In this document: positions 16,592-25,048 of the stretch, one piece after another
Numbering within the stretch: the first letter of the stretch is position 1
How the letters are laid out: every line of letters begins with the position of its first letter
DNA from: Methylobacterium sp. WL1
GTDB taxonomy: Bacteria > Pseudomonadota > Alphaproteobacteria > Rhizobiales > Beijerinckiaceae
Direction: 5' to 3'
Length of the DNA: 64,000 nucleotides
Assembly: GCF_008000895.1 (NCBI RefSeq)
Contig: NZ_CP042823.1
Coordinates: forward strand, 4,009,001 to 4,073,000
Program-made: the position numbers and the translations under genes
The notes under the pieces: model-generated
Database searches by the model: none
What the model was told of the DNA's origin: nothing
The model's input: only the letters and a program-made list of their open reading frames with translations

Positions 16592-16966
16592 TCAGATACC
16601 GACGCTGGCTGCCCCTGCATCGGCCGCCTGCTTAACCGTCGCACCCTTGCGAAGTGCTGCGGCTATGGCGGCCGAAGCCGTATCTACTGCGCTAGCACGC
16701 TCATCACCGTAGTCGCGCGCGCTGTTCATCTCCGATCCCACCCGTGCGTAGAAGTTATCCGGGAAGCGCTCACTCATGCGCTCTCTCAACATTGCCGTCG
16801 CGCTACGATAGTCGCCGTCAAAATCCACCGACATATTGCCGGAATTGGAATTGGAATTGTAATTGCCATTATCGCGCGATCCATAACCCTGATCGTTGTC
16901 GGAGGCACTTGGTCTGTATCTCAAAAAGCCGACGATCTTCGAAAACAAACCCTTGTTAGTATTCAT
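16592..16966 (-). CDS. Hypothetical protein with an Asn/Ser/Gly low-complexity tract
   Basis: 124 residues on the opposite strand to its neighbours. It has a short basic, hydrophobic N-terminus (LFSKIVGFLRYR) and a disordered stretch of repeated Asn-Ser and Gly residues at about positions 33-44. The helical C-terminus has two Ala-rich segments (AVDTASAAIAAALRKGAT, KQAADAGAASVGI). No family is recognised. Its reversed orientation within the operon suggests a separately regulated cargo gene. Confidence 0.6.
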   Translation of the reverse strand: MNTNKGLFSKIVGFLRYRPSASDNDQGYGSRDNGNYNSNSNSGNMSVDFDGDYRSATAMLRERMSERFPDNFYARVGSEMNSARDYGDERASAVDTASAAIAAALRKGATVKQAADAGAASVGI

Positions 16967-17052
16967 CGGATCCCCTCGAAAAGACGGCGTCGAACGCGCC
17001 TTCCTCTTCCATCAAGCACTCGGCAGCATCGAAAAAGTTCCGGAGCCCTGCC

Positions 17053-17490
17053 ATGACGCCCACCGAGCGCGACCGCTTCGAGAAGTGCCTCGCCCTGGCC
17101 AAGCGCGGAGCTACAGCTGGCGAGCGCGCCGCCGGCCTCGCCGCAGCCGAGCGCCTTGCTGCCTCGGCCGGCATGACGCTGTTGGAGGCCAAAGCCGCCG
17201 TCGGGCACTCTCGGCCTGCCCCACCAAGAATGGATTGGCCGTACCCAACGCCCCGCGCGGCACGTCGGACCCCGCTTAGAGCGAGGGCCAAGCGGCCCGT
17301 GAAGCCGCCAACCCTGGAGGAGGTGCTTCGGCAGAGGGCTGAAGCTGATGCGGAAAAGCGCCGGGCAGCCGCCGCGGCAGATCGCAGGCTCCTGAGGGAA
17401 CTGGCCGAGCAAGCCGCCTACGAAGCGCGACAGCGGGAGCTTCAGGGCGAGCGCGATCGGGAGTGGGCGCGTTCGCGGGCGAGCGGCTGA
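17053..17490 (+). CDS. DUF2786-like N-terminal domain protein
   Basis: A 145-residue protein. Residues 8-45 (EKCLALAKRGATAGERAAGL, LAASAGMTLLEAK) resemble the DUF2786 domain, a short helical module common in phage and plasmid genes. The C-terminal half is a Glu/Arg/Ala-rich helix likely to be a coiled coil (about residues 90-140). No enzymatic motif is seen. The assignment rests on the spacing of the LAKR...GE...AA..LA motif. Confidence 0.6.
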   Translation: MTPTERDRFEKCLALAKRGATAGERAAGLAAAERLAASAGMTLLEAKAAVGHSRPAPPRMDWPYPTPRAARRTPLRARAKRPVKPPTLEEVLRQRAEADAEKRRAAAAADRRLLRELAEQAAYEARQRELQGERDREWARSRASG

Positions 17491-17660
17491 AACTTATCCG
17501 ATAGAGCGAGCGTATCGGCGCGCGTACCTCTTTTGGTCAGTCCGTATGCCGCCTTGATTGTGGATCCATTCCCACCTGCGTAGTGCGACGGGTACCGGAA
17601 GGTGCAAATGAATTTATAGGTTTAAGGTATTCAATTGTGACGCCACTTATGATCCGCACC

Positions 17661-17840
17661 ATGGACACTATCTGCAGATTTCTCAATCTTGATTTCCCCA
17701 CTCAAGATGGCGGAAGTCACACTGCATTTCGGAATGTCGCTATGCCCCTTCGCAAATTAATCATGCTTGCAGTGATTGGTTTGATGTGGGCCATAGCTAT
17801 TGGCGCCATGGGGTATTTAGCTGTGATGTATTTTCAGTAG
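17661..17840 (+). CDS. Small membrane protein, AT-rich
   Basis: Read from the ATG at 17661 the product has 59 residues ending in one clear transmembrane helix (KLIMLAVIGLMWAIAIGAMG). Earlier in-frame starts exist at 17649 and 17583 (GTG). Local GC content is clearly below that of the surroundings. No family is recognised. A holin-like or toxin role is conceivable but unsupported. Confidence 0.45.
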   Translation: MDTICRFLNLDFPTQDGGSHTAFRNVAMPLRKLIMLAVIGLMWAIAIGAMGYLAVMYFQ

Positions 17841-18002
17841 TACATGGTCTAAATTGAATTCAATAAGACTTTAAGAAAAATAACGAATTCCCATCAATGT
17901 AACGAATTGTACGTTATGTCGCAACGGTATCTGCATCGCTTTATGCATCCTGCCGTTGTACCATCCTGGATATTCCTCGCTTAAGGGGGGAATAAGCGGG
18001 AT

Positions 18003-18302
18003 ATGGCGTTGTCGATGGTACATCTCTTGATCGCCCTGCTCGGGGCCACATGCGGCGTGCTACTAAACTGGTATGTGCTGATCCCGATCGTGACCGCCAT
18101 CGCTCTTGCCAGCGGTGTGGCAGGTGCAATCAATGGGTGCACGTTTAGTGACATGCTGACTGACACCGTCCTCAAGGTTTGCATCCTAGAGGCAAGCTGG
18201 TTGGCATCCGTCTGCATCATCTCTCGCATGATCCAGAGGCGGCCGGATCGACCTGATCGGCATGTAGGACGAGATCGCACCCCATCTGAACGGGGAAGCT
18301 GA
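18003..18302 (+). CDS. Small membrane protein
   Basis: A 99-residue protein with two hydrophobic segments (MVHLLIALLGATCGVLLNWY, VLIPIVTAIALASGVAGAIN) and a third weaker one (VCILEASWLASVCIISRM), then a basic tail rich in Arg and Asp. No family is recognised. It is flanked by AT-rich non-coding stretches (17841-18002 and 18303-18477) in which only promoter-like A/T runs are seen. Confidence 0.55.
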   Translation: MALSMVHLLIALLGATCGVLLNWYVLIPIVTAIALASGVAGAINGCTFSDMLTDTVLKVCILEASWLASVCIISRMIQRRPDRPDRHVGRDRTPSERGS

Positions 18303-18489
18303 CAAAGACATTCATCTATAAATGTGCGACAGAACAACTCAGCCCAACCGCAACAAAACACAACGTTGGACAACTGTACATAACGGCGGACGTAGATCTG
18401 GCATTAGCTGACGTGACGGCCGTTATTGCAGACCGGTCAATAAGATAGCACTGTAAGAGCCACGCAACTGCAACGCGGTGGCACTTACG

Positions 18490-18708
18490 ATGACCAACCC
18501 ACTCCGACGAGACGCACTACTCCGGCTGAAGGTCGAGACTGATCTCGCCCGAGCCGTAGAGAGTACCGCCCGCCAGCGCGGTCAGACAGTTTCGGAATAC
18601 GTGCGCCAGGGCGTGCGCGCTCACCTCGCCCGTCACGGTGTTCGGCTCAGCCCGGACGACGGCCCCCGCACGCCTCCGGCCGCTCCCGCCCTGCGACAGG
18701 CAGCTTGA
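18490..18708 (+). CDS. Ribbon-helix-helix DNA-binding protein
   Basis: 72 residues. RRDALLRLKVETDLARAVES, ARQRGQTVSEYVRQGVRAHL is a classic CopG/Arc-type ribbon-helix-helix: one beta strand, then two helices. The proline-rich C-terminus is probably disordered. It is likely a repressor within the element. An in-frame GTG at 18478 is an alternative start. The gene is followed closely by 18720. Confidence 0.7.
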   Translation: MTNPLRRDALLRLKVETDLARAVESTARQRGQTVSEYVRQGVRAHLARHGVRLSPDDGPRTPPAAPALRQAA

Positions 18709-18719
18709 GGACGGCCGGC

Positions 18720-19523
18720 ATGCAGTACGTCAACATCCGCCACAACAATCACGACGGTAACGTCGCGCCGCACGTCAGCTTGGGCCGCAGCTACATTGAC
18801 CGTCTGCCGGTGACGGTGCCGGTCGAGCCCCGGACTGCCGCACAGATCATAGCGGACCGTGACCGCGCTCAAGCCGAGCGCGAGTCCTTAGAGGCATCCC
18901 GGTCCGACGTGCTGGTGAACGGCTCGGTCGAGGATTTGCTCGCCCTCGACACCCGCATCGCGTTGGCGAAGGCGAAGCAGGATCAGGCAGAGGCGCAGCA
19001 CGCCATCGCAGTGATCGCCGAGGCCGACGCGAAGGCCAAGAATGAGGCCGAGCAGGCCCGCCGCAAAGCTCTGCGCAAGGTCGGCCTGAAGGCCAGCGCC
19101 GAGGCCGGCAAGCTCGCGGACAGGTACGTGGCCATGGCTCAGGAGATGGCCGGGCTGCTCAACCAGTTGCGTGGGCACGAGCAGGCAATCGCCGAGGCGA
19201 ACCAGAACCTGCCTGACGGCGCCGAGCCGGTGCCGCCTGGCGAGCCGTTCAATGGCACCGCAGGCACGCCCACCCGCTACGAGACCTCACACAACCTCGT
19301 CTGGGTCGACAGCCGCGACGGCTCCCGCGCGAGCGCAATGGCCGGCGACGACCTACGGCACCGTGCGGCGAAGCGGGTCGAGCAGGAAGTCTACGTGCCC
19401 GGCACGCCAGGCGAGCCGCACATCCCGCTGTCCCACCGCGTCACGCTGCCCGGTCTCGGCCGCGATGCTCCCCGCATCTGGGGCGGCATTCCCTCTCCCA
19501 TCACTTCCAACACGGGACGCTGA
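18720..19523 (+). CDS. Coiled-coil hypothetical protein
   Basis: A 267-residue protein. From about 35 to 165 it is a long Ala/Glu/Lys/Arg/Gln-rich helix (AKAKQDQAEAQHAIAVIAEA, AEQARRKALRKVGLKASAEA), clearly a coiled coil. The C-terminal third is Pro/Gly-rich and extended. No family is recognised. The placement among late-type genes would suit a structural or scaffold role, which is speculation. Confidence 0.6.
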   Translation: MQYVNIRHNNHDGNVAPHVSLGRSYIDRLPVTVPVEPRTAAQIIADRDRAQAERESLEASRSDVLVNGSVEDLLALDTRIALAKAKQDQAEAQHAIAVIAEADAKAKNEAEQARRKALRKVGLKASAEAGKLADRYVAMAQEMAGLLNQLRGHEQAIAEANQNLPDGAEPVPPGEPFNGTAGTPTRYETSHNLVWVDSRDGSRASAMAGDDLRHRAAKRVEQEVYVPGTPGEPHIPLSHRVTLPGLGRDAPRIWGGIPSPITSNTGR

Positions 19524-19525
19524 GC

Positions 19526-19798
19526 ATGAGCATTGATCGACAGAACCCCGGTGAGCACGCCGCCTTCTGGCGCCGTGTCCTCAACAAGCCTGAGCCGGTG
19601 ACCGCTGAGCGCAAGCCGACCCAGGCTGAGCGCCTTGCAGCGTGGTCGGCGCAGATCCGCCAGAACGAAGCCAAGGGCACTCAGACCCGCGCGGTCGTCG
19701 AGCAGACCCGGCGCGATCTCCACACTCCCGGTGCCGCCTACAAAGTCGGCGCCGAGCGCTTCGCCATGGACGGCACCCGCTGGAAGCGCGTGGCCTGA
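19526..19798 (+). CDS. Hypothetical protein
   Basis: 90 residues, Arg- and Gln-rich, starting 2 nt after the preceding stop, so probably co-translated with it. No family is recognised. The end of the protein (VGAERFAMDGTRWKRVA) resembles the short 'DGxRWxRxx' beta motif that also closes the 20030 and 21050 genes, suggesting a common small fold. Confidence 0.55.
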   Translation: MSIDRQNPGEHAAFWRRVLNKPEPVTAERKPTQAERLAAWSAQIRQNEAKGTQTRAVVEQTRRDLHTPGAAYKVGAERFAMDGTRWKRVA

Positions 19799-20029
19799 AC
19801 GAAATTGCGTGGGCCAGACCCGAGAGGGCCCCCTTCACCCACGCCATTGAGGGCGATGCAGCCAGCCCAACAGCGACAAGCCAGCCTGTCCCTTGCCTCG
19901 AATGCCATGGACCCGGGGATACCAAGGCCGGCGCAACTGCGCCCCGTCGACCAAGCGACGGACCATCGGAGACCGCGGCGGTGTAGTGGCCTGCTGCGGT
20001 CTCCTCACCCGACAGTCTGGAGAGCCATC

Positions 20030-20236
20030 ATGGCCAACACCCCGCCGAACCCGACCGACACTCAGATGCTCGCCGTCTACAACGACCTCGCTAACACGAT
20101 GATGAGCAAGGACCCGGGGGACGCGCGTAGCGTTGGCATGGCCGGCTGGCCGAACGTCGGCGACACGAAGGTGATCGACGGCCACACTATGCGCTGGACC
20201 GGCAACACCTGGTCGCGCGCCGACACGGCGGCGTGA
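20030..20236 (+). CDS. Hypothetical small protein
   Basis: 68 residues from the ATG at 20030. The N-terminal half is helical. The C-terminus VIDGHTMRWTGNTWSRADTA carries the repeated DGxxxRWxGxxW motif seen in two neighbouring gene products. Function unknown. The 231 bp before it (19799-20029) contain no convincing gene. Confidence 0.55.
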   Translation: MANTPPNPTDTQMLAVYNDLANTMMSKDPGDARSVGMAGWPNVGDTKVIDGHTMRWTGNTWSRADTAA

Positions 20237-20330
20237 CGGCGATCGGCAGGGATGCGGTGAGCGACCGTCCCTCACTGCCAGAGGGTGGGACCCGTGATGG
20301 ATCTCCCTGCGGAGGGTGTCCGGTCTAAAT

Positions 20331-20373
20331 AGGACTCGGGTCCTCTTTTACCCTCCCCTAGGACACGGGTCCG
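20331..20373 (+). promoter_or_regulatory. Pair of GGAC-N-CGGGTCC palindromes upstream of the Nu1-like gene
   Basis: AGGACTCGGGTCCT (20331-20344) and AGGACACGGGTCCG (20360-20373) are near-identical imperfect palindromes spaced 29 bp apart, about three helical turns. The first is followed by CTTTT and may act as a weak terminator. The pair may instead be an operator or a packaging recognition site for the HTH protein encoded at 20454. Confidence 0.4.
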
Positions 20374-20453
20374 CATGAGTCCGATAACTCCGCAGATAGC
20401 GCCCCCCAAAACCCAGCAACACAGAACGGCTAGCGCAACAGGCAACACGCAAC

Positions 20454-21053
20454 ATGGCAACAACTGAAACCCGAGCCGCCTTCGCCCGCCGCCATAGTGT
20501 GAACCGTTCGACGGTTGGGCGCTGGGAAGCCAAGGGCAGCATCGTGCTGACGGTCGACGGGCTGGTGAACGTCGAGGCGTCGGAGCAACTGCTGGGCGGG
20601 CGGGCGGAAACTTACCGCGGCGGCAAGGCCAAGGGGCCGAGCGCCAAGACGGATCGGAAGAAGGCCGCTCCAGATTTGGTCTCCCCAGATTTGGGGACAC
20701 CCCCTGATCCGTTGGCGCTGGCCCACGCCGGACTCGCCGAGGTCATCCGCGCGATTGGCCCCTATGCCGCCCGGATGGCGGTGGAGTTCGGCGCGCCGCT
20801 GCAGGTTGCCTACGGGCTCGACCAGGCCGTTGCCGTCGAGGCAGATGGCATCGCAGCCCGGTTCCTGGCCCAGCACGGTCATCCCGACACGGCCAACGGC
20901 TACGGCACGCTGGAAGCACTGGGCCTCGACTACGCGGATCCGGACTGGGCAGCGCTCGCGAAGGCCGCCGACGTGCCGCTGGACCTCGAAGCGCTCGATA
21001 CCTGGTTCACGGCCACCGACTACTGGCGGGCACCGCCGGAGGTGTCGGCATGA
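20454..21053 (+). CDS. Nu1-like HTH protein, candidate small terminase
   Basis: 199 residues. The N-terminal winged HTH (AAFARRHSVNRSTVGRWEAK, GSIVLTVDGLVNVEASEQLL) has the arrangement of phage DNA-packaging protein Nu1 and related small terminases: HTH, then 'I-V-L-T-x-D-G-L-V-x-V-E-A-S'. A charged linker and a helical C-terminal domain (about 85-160) follow. No large terminase is encoded in the element, so if it is a small terminase it would have to use a partner's motor. A general DNA-binding regulator is the alternative. Confidence 0.6.
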   Translation: MATTETRAAFARRHSVNRSTVGRWEAKGSIVLTVDGLVNVEASEQLLGGRAETYRGGKAKGPSAKTDRKKAAPDLVSPDLGTPPDPLALAHAGLAEVIRAIGPYAARMAVEFGAPLQVAYGLDQAVAVEADGIAARFLAQHGHPDTANGYGTLEALGLDYADPDWAALAKAADVPLDLEALDTWFTATDYWRAPPEVSA

Positions 21054-21181
21054 CCGACCAGCCGAACAACCAGCCCATCGCCTCGAACGACCCGCCGCGC
21101 ATCGGTGAGATCCGGGAGCTGTTCGGGATCAAGCTCCGGTGGAATGGCTCTCAGTGGCAGAAGGTGACCGCAAATGGCTGA
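21050..21181 (+). CDS. Small hypothetical protein
   Basis: 43 residues, starting with an ATG that overlaps the previous stop (ATGA) and ending 8 nt inside the tape-measure gene. The C-terminus (GIKLRWNGSQWQKVTANG) has the same Trp/Gly/Lys motif as two upstream small proteins. The double overlap supports a real gene. Function unknown. Confidence 0.6.
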   Translation: MTDQPNNQPIASNDPPRIGEIRELFGIKLRWNGSQWQKVTANG

Positions 21182-23684
21182 TGAAGCGCTCCGCATGCAG
21201 GCCGAGGTCGTTGACCGGTTCAGCGGCCCTCTGAAGGCCCTCCGGGCTCAGCTGCTCGACACCAGCCGCGAAGGTGCCCAACACGGCCAGAACCTAGCGA
21301 AGGGCATGGGCAAGGCCGAGGCTGCGATCCAGTCGACGGCGAACTCGGCCAAGACGATTTTGAGCCCGGCACTCGCTGGCCTAGGCGTCACCAGCATCGG
21401 CGCCGGCGTGGCAGTGGCGGGCATCGCCAACGCGCTGAACAGTCTCTCCGGCAACCTGTCGAGCCTCGGGCAGCTCGGTCGTGAGACCGGCATGGCCGCC
21501 GACCAGCTGCGCGTGTTCCAGTCGGTGGCTGGCAAGTTCGGGGTGTCGGGCGATGCCGCTTCGGCCGCCCCAAAAAGCTTTGCGACGAACATGCGCGACA
21601 TCCGCCGTGGCGTCGGTGAGACTATGGGGTTCCTGCAGTCGCAGAACCAAGTGGTCGCCCAGTTCGCGATCAAGCTCAAAGGCACCACGAACAACGACGA
21701 AGCCTTGAAGATGGCTGAGGAGTTCATGGAGCAGATCCCGAACGCGGTGGACCGGGGTCGCTTCGCCGAGAAGCTGTTCGGCAACATGGACCTGGGCCGG
21801 CTCGGCGATAAGCACCTGGGAGCGATAAAGGACCTGAACGCGAAGACCGCCGAGAAACTTGGGCCCCTGGACCCTGCTGCCGTTGCGAGTGCCGAGCGGT
21901 ACGATCGAGCGCTTTCTGACCTCCGCTCGTCCATGTCCAAAGTCGGCATGACCATCGCCTCCGAGCTGATGGTACCGGCCGAGCGCTTCACCTCGTGGAT
22001 GAACGATCTCGTCTCGGGCCAGCGGAAAGAGCTGATCCAAGGGCTCCGCCGGGGCATGCACGACATCGGCGAGGAACTGGGCAAGATCGACTGGCAGACC
22101 GCGGGCAAAAACGCGGAGCAGATGCTGCTCACCACGACGGCGTTGGTGACGCCGCTGGCCAAAGGCGTCGCCGAGATCGCGGCGTCGATCAAAAGCCTCA
22201 GCGAGGGCAAAACCCTGGAAGCACTGCGGCACCTCGACGGTGGCAGTGGTCCGCTCGCCCGCAAGCTCGCCCCCATGGTGGGCGACGACGAGATCAACGC
22301 CTCGGAGAACGTCGACCGCCTGCGCAAGTTGCGGGACGTGTCGAACGAGGCGTCGCAGCACCTGATCGGCCGCACGCAGCAGCGCATGGGTTTGATCGAC
22401 AGCCCGGAGGCGGCGCAACAGAAGCTGGACGCGGCCGAGGCCGAACTGAACCGGCTTAAGGCCCGCACCCCGGAGCAGCGCCAGAAGGACTACGATGCTT
22501 CGACCGAGCGACTGCGCAAGTCGGTCGACGGTCTGTCGGAGCAGTTGAAGACGCAGCAGGGCGCCACGGCCCAGAAATCATCCCTGGACGCCGACGGCCT
22601 GTTCGGTGACGCTCGGGTCCAGGCAGCCTCTCTCGGCGGCGCCAGGATCTACGGTGGGCCTGGCGGCATCGGTCCCATTCCGGAGGCTCAGCGCGACGCG
22701 GCGCGCGAGGCGTTCCGGAAGTACTTGATGAAGAAGGTGCCAGGCTACGACGGTGGGGCCATGGTGCCGACCGGGCCGGGCGGGCGGATCCCTGGCCTCG
22801 GCGGCGAGACGCCTCGTCTACCCAGTGTCGGCGGCGGCAGCGAGCCACCCAGCGGTTACACAGGCAACGATGGCCGCCGCGCCGCCGGTAGCCGCATGTC
22901 TGGCTCGGGTCGCGAGAACGTCGCCTCCTGGATGGAGTTTTTCCGCCGCCCCACCGACAAGGGCGGCATGGGCTACACCGAGGAGCAAGCCCGCGGCCAG
23001 GTCGCGATGATGCAAGGCGAGTCGGGATTGAACCTGAACCCGGCGGCTAAGGGCGATCACGACCGTAGCGGCGTCCCCCATGCATTCGGCACCGTGCAGT
23101 GGAGCGATGCCAAGGGCAATCAGCGCTTCCCACGGCTTCGCGCTCTGGGCGCCGAGATGGGCAAGGACTGGACGGATCGCTCCGTTCAGCAGGAGATGTA
23201 CCGCCGCGAGATGATGGGCACCTACCGCCGGGTCTACGATCGGATCCGCGGCGCGCAGAGCGGCGAGCAGTCTTTGTGGACGGGCATCACCGGGTACGAG
23301 AACCCGCGCGAGCACAGCCTCGCTTACGGGATCCGGAAACCCTTCCTCGACCGGCTGCGCCGACAGGGTGTTGAGGCGCCGACTGCCCGTACCCCAGGCT
23401 TACCGCGCCCCGAAATTGGCCAAGCCGACGGCGAGGCCTGGGCGTCCCGGGAGAAGGCTAGGAAGGCGTTCGAGACGATGCAGAAGGGCGAGGGCCGCCT
23501 CGATGCCTCCGCCAGCCGTGCCGGTGTCGTGGGCGGCACGAAGGTCGAGGCGAACGGCAGCGTGAACGTCCTCGTTCAGAAGCCTGGGCCGGACACCAAC
23601 GTTCGCACGTCAGCCTCCGGCAACCTGTTCAAGGACGTGGTGCTGAGCCGGGGCCGGACGATGGCGCCGGCGGAGCGGTCGTAA
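21174..23684 (+). CDS. Phage tail tape-measure protein with C-terminal tail-lysozyme domain
   Basis: An 836-residue protein. Residues 1-60 are coiled coil (LKALRAQLLDTSREGAQHGQ). A hydrophobic segment follows at about 63-90 (LSPALAGLGVTSIGAGVAVA), then long helical regions. After a Gly/Pro-rich linker (about 510-575), residues 580-720 (GYTEEQARGQVAMMQGESGL, AFGTVQWSDAKGNQRFPRLR) match the phage tail lysozyme domain. Such proteins set tail length and cut peptidoglycan during DNA injection. It is the only recognisable virion gene in the element. The frame is intact. Confidence 0.82.
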   Translation: MADEALRMQAEVVDRFSGPLKALRAQLLDTSREGAQHGQNLAKGMGKAEAAIQSTANSAKTILSPALAGLGVTSIGAGVAVAGIANALNSLSGNLSSLGQLGRETGMAADQLRVFQSVAGKFGVSGDAASAAPKSFATNMRDIRRGVGETMGFLQSQNQVVAQFAIKLKGTTNNDEALKMAEEFMEQIPNAVDRGRFAEKLFGNMDLGRLGDKHLGAIKDLNAKTAEKLGPLDPAAVASAERYDRALSDLRSSMSKVGMTIASELMVPAERFTSWMNDLVSGQRKELIQGLRRGMHDIGEELGKIDWQTAGKNAEQMLLTTTALVTPLAKGVAEIAASIKSLSEGKTLEALRHLDGGSGPLARKLAPMVGDDEINASENVDRLRKLRDVSNEASQHLIGRTQQRMGLIDSPEAAQQKLDAAEAELNRLKARTPEQRQKDYDASTERLRKSVDGLSEQLKTQQGATAQKSSLDADGLFGDARVQAASLGGARIYGGPGGIGPIPEAQRDAAREAFRKYLMKKVPGYDGGAMVPTGPGGRIPGLGGETPRLPSVGGGSEPPSGYTGNDGRRAAGSRMSGSGRENVASWMEFFRRPTDKGGMGYTEEQARGQVAMMQGESGLNLNPAAKGDHDRSGVPHAFGTVQWSDAKGNQRFPRLRALGAEMGKDWTDRSVQQEMYRREMMGTYRRVYDRIRGAQSGEQSLWTGITGYENPREHSLAYGIRKPFLDRLRRQGVEAPTARTPGLPRPEIGQADGEAWASREKARKAFETMQKGEGRLDASASRAGVVGGTKVEANGSVNVLVQKPGPDTNVRTSASGNLFKDVVLSRGRTMAPAERS

Positions 23685-23703
23685 CGGCGAGCAGCGGAGC
23701 GCG

Positions 23704-23750
23704 GATGAGGTAGCAGACTAAGCTACTCCCTTAGCTCATCTGTCCTTTTT
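23704..23750 (+). terminator. Intrinsic terminator after the tape-measure gene
   Basis: GATGAGGTAGC pairs with GCTAC and then CTCATC in a two-part stem, followed by TTTTT at 23746-23750. It lies 20 bp after the tape-measure stop and ends the plus-strand operon. Confidence 0.75.
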
Positions 23751-23984
23751 CTCGTCACTCGGTTTGGGCGGCAGCTCTTCATGCCGCGCCGGTGGAGGCT
23801 CCTTCCGATGTCGAATTTCCTCATCCATCGTAATCCCACCCTTCCCAGGCGCGCGCTTGCTGCCCTTTCGCTGTTGCACGCCGGCTCCTGGGGCCTTCGT
23901 TCCCGTTGGGCGTTTGTCAGGATGAGCTTCGAGGCCGGCCATGTCTGATCTCACCGACGGGTTCGCAGGGGCGGACGATGACAC
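23736..23984 (-). CDS. Possible small hydrophilic protein
   Basis: An 82-residue Lys/Arg/Pro/Glu-rich reading frame that begins within the start region of the opposite gene at 23941 and ends in the terminator. It has no fold-like hydrophobic pattern and no recognised family. It may be spurious. Confidence 0.25.
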   Translation of the reverse strand: MSSSAPANPSVRSDMAGLEAHPDKRPTGTKAPGAGVQQRKGSKRAPGKGGITMDEEIRHRKEPPPARHEELPPKPSDEKKDR

Positions 23985-24129
23985 GCTGGAGTTAGTGAAG
24001 AAAGACGCTGACGCCTACCTTACGGCGCAGCTGACAGTGGCGCTGGCTGGCAACCAGCGTGCGATGACATTCTTCGGTTTCTTAGCGACGGCAGCCTCGG
24101 TAATCGCCACCGCCAGCGTGACGGTCTTA

Positions 24130-25048
24130 GAGCCTGTTTGAGCGTCTTATCTTAAGCCGGATTGTTGAGGGCATTAGCGGCCATGAGGCTGGCGGCGCAG
24201 ACGAGGCGCCCTGTCGCGACATCAAGGCGACCGGCGCGCTCACGGTGCAGGCCGCCCCAATGGCTGAGCCAGCCGAAGGTTCGCTCCACGACCCAGCGCC
24301 GCTCCAGGACGACGAAGCCCTTCTGATCCGGGTCTTTCTCGACGACGCGATGGCGCATGCCGTGGATGTTGCACCATTCCCGGCAGCGTTCGGCCGCGAA
24401 GGCGCCGTCGAGGATGGCCAAGCGTAGACTGGGCCACTGCTCCTTGCCATCATCAAGGGCGGGTAAGGTATCGCGATCCTGCACGTTGGCCGGCACGACG
24501 GCGAGCGCCAGAACATGGCCTTCGGCATCGACCAAGGCCACGCGTTTGCGCCCGACGACCTTCTTGGCGCCATCGTAGCCGCGCGGTCCGCGCACCCCGA
24601 TGCATTTGACGCTCTGCGTGTCGATGATCGCCAGCCGTGGCTCCGACCGGCGTCCGCAACGCCGCCGCTGACGGCGGGTCAGAGACCGCAGCAGGCTCTC
24701 GAACAGGCCCTTGTCGATCCAGCGCCGGAACCAGCCGTAGACCGTGCGCCACGGCGGAAAGCCCGCAGGCAGCGACCGCCATCCTCCGCCCGTCCGCAAG
24801 TGCCAAGCTATCCCTGCCAGCGCGTGGCGCGCCGGTGTAGCCTCCGGACAGCCCGGCGGATCCGCGCGCTCCAGGAAACGGGCCACCTCGTCCAAGCCCG
24901 CTTGCAGCACCATGTTCTTCAGACGCGCCTCGTGACGCGTCCGATGTCGGTCCGTCCACATCTGCTCTCCACCCCGCCCCGCCAGGCGGAATTTGTGTTG
25001 CTACACGAGACAGATGGGGACGGCCGGCAGAGGCGCTCAAACAGGCTC
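24130..25048. mobile_element. IS5-family insertion sequence (IS427-like), 919 bp
   Basis: The terminal inverted repeats begin GAGCCTGTTTGAGCG at both ends (15 bp exact). They are flanked by a TTA direct repeat at 24127-24129 and 25049-25051, consistent with the short TNA target duplications of IS5-family elements. One transposase gene lies on the minus strand. The interrupted host gene can be rejoined perfectly, so the insertion is recent. Confidence 0.92.
24152..24961 (-). CDS. IS5-family transposase (DDE)
   Basis: A 269-residue transposase. The N-terminal DUF4096-like region (HALAGIAWHLRTGGGWRSLP, TVYGWFRRWIDKGLFESLL) precedes the catalytic core with Asp in LAIIDTQSVK, Asp in LAILDGAF and Glu in RRWVVERTFGWLSHWGGL. 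It is a single uninterrupted ORF of the IS427-group type, so the IS may be active. Confidence 0.92.
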   Translation of the reverse strand: MWTDRHRTRHEARLKNMVLQAGLDEVARFLERADPPGCPEATPARHALAGIAWHLRTGGGWRSLPAGFPPWRTVYGWFRRWIDKGLFESLLRSLTRRQRRRCGRRSEPRLAIIDTQSVKCIGVRGPRGYDGAKKVVGRKRVALVDAEGHVLALAVVPANVQDRDTLPALDDGKEQWPSLRLAILDGAFAAERCREWCNIHGMRHRVVEKDPDQKGFVVLERRWVVERTFGWLSHWGGLHRERAGRLDVATGRLVCAASLMAANALNNPA

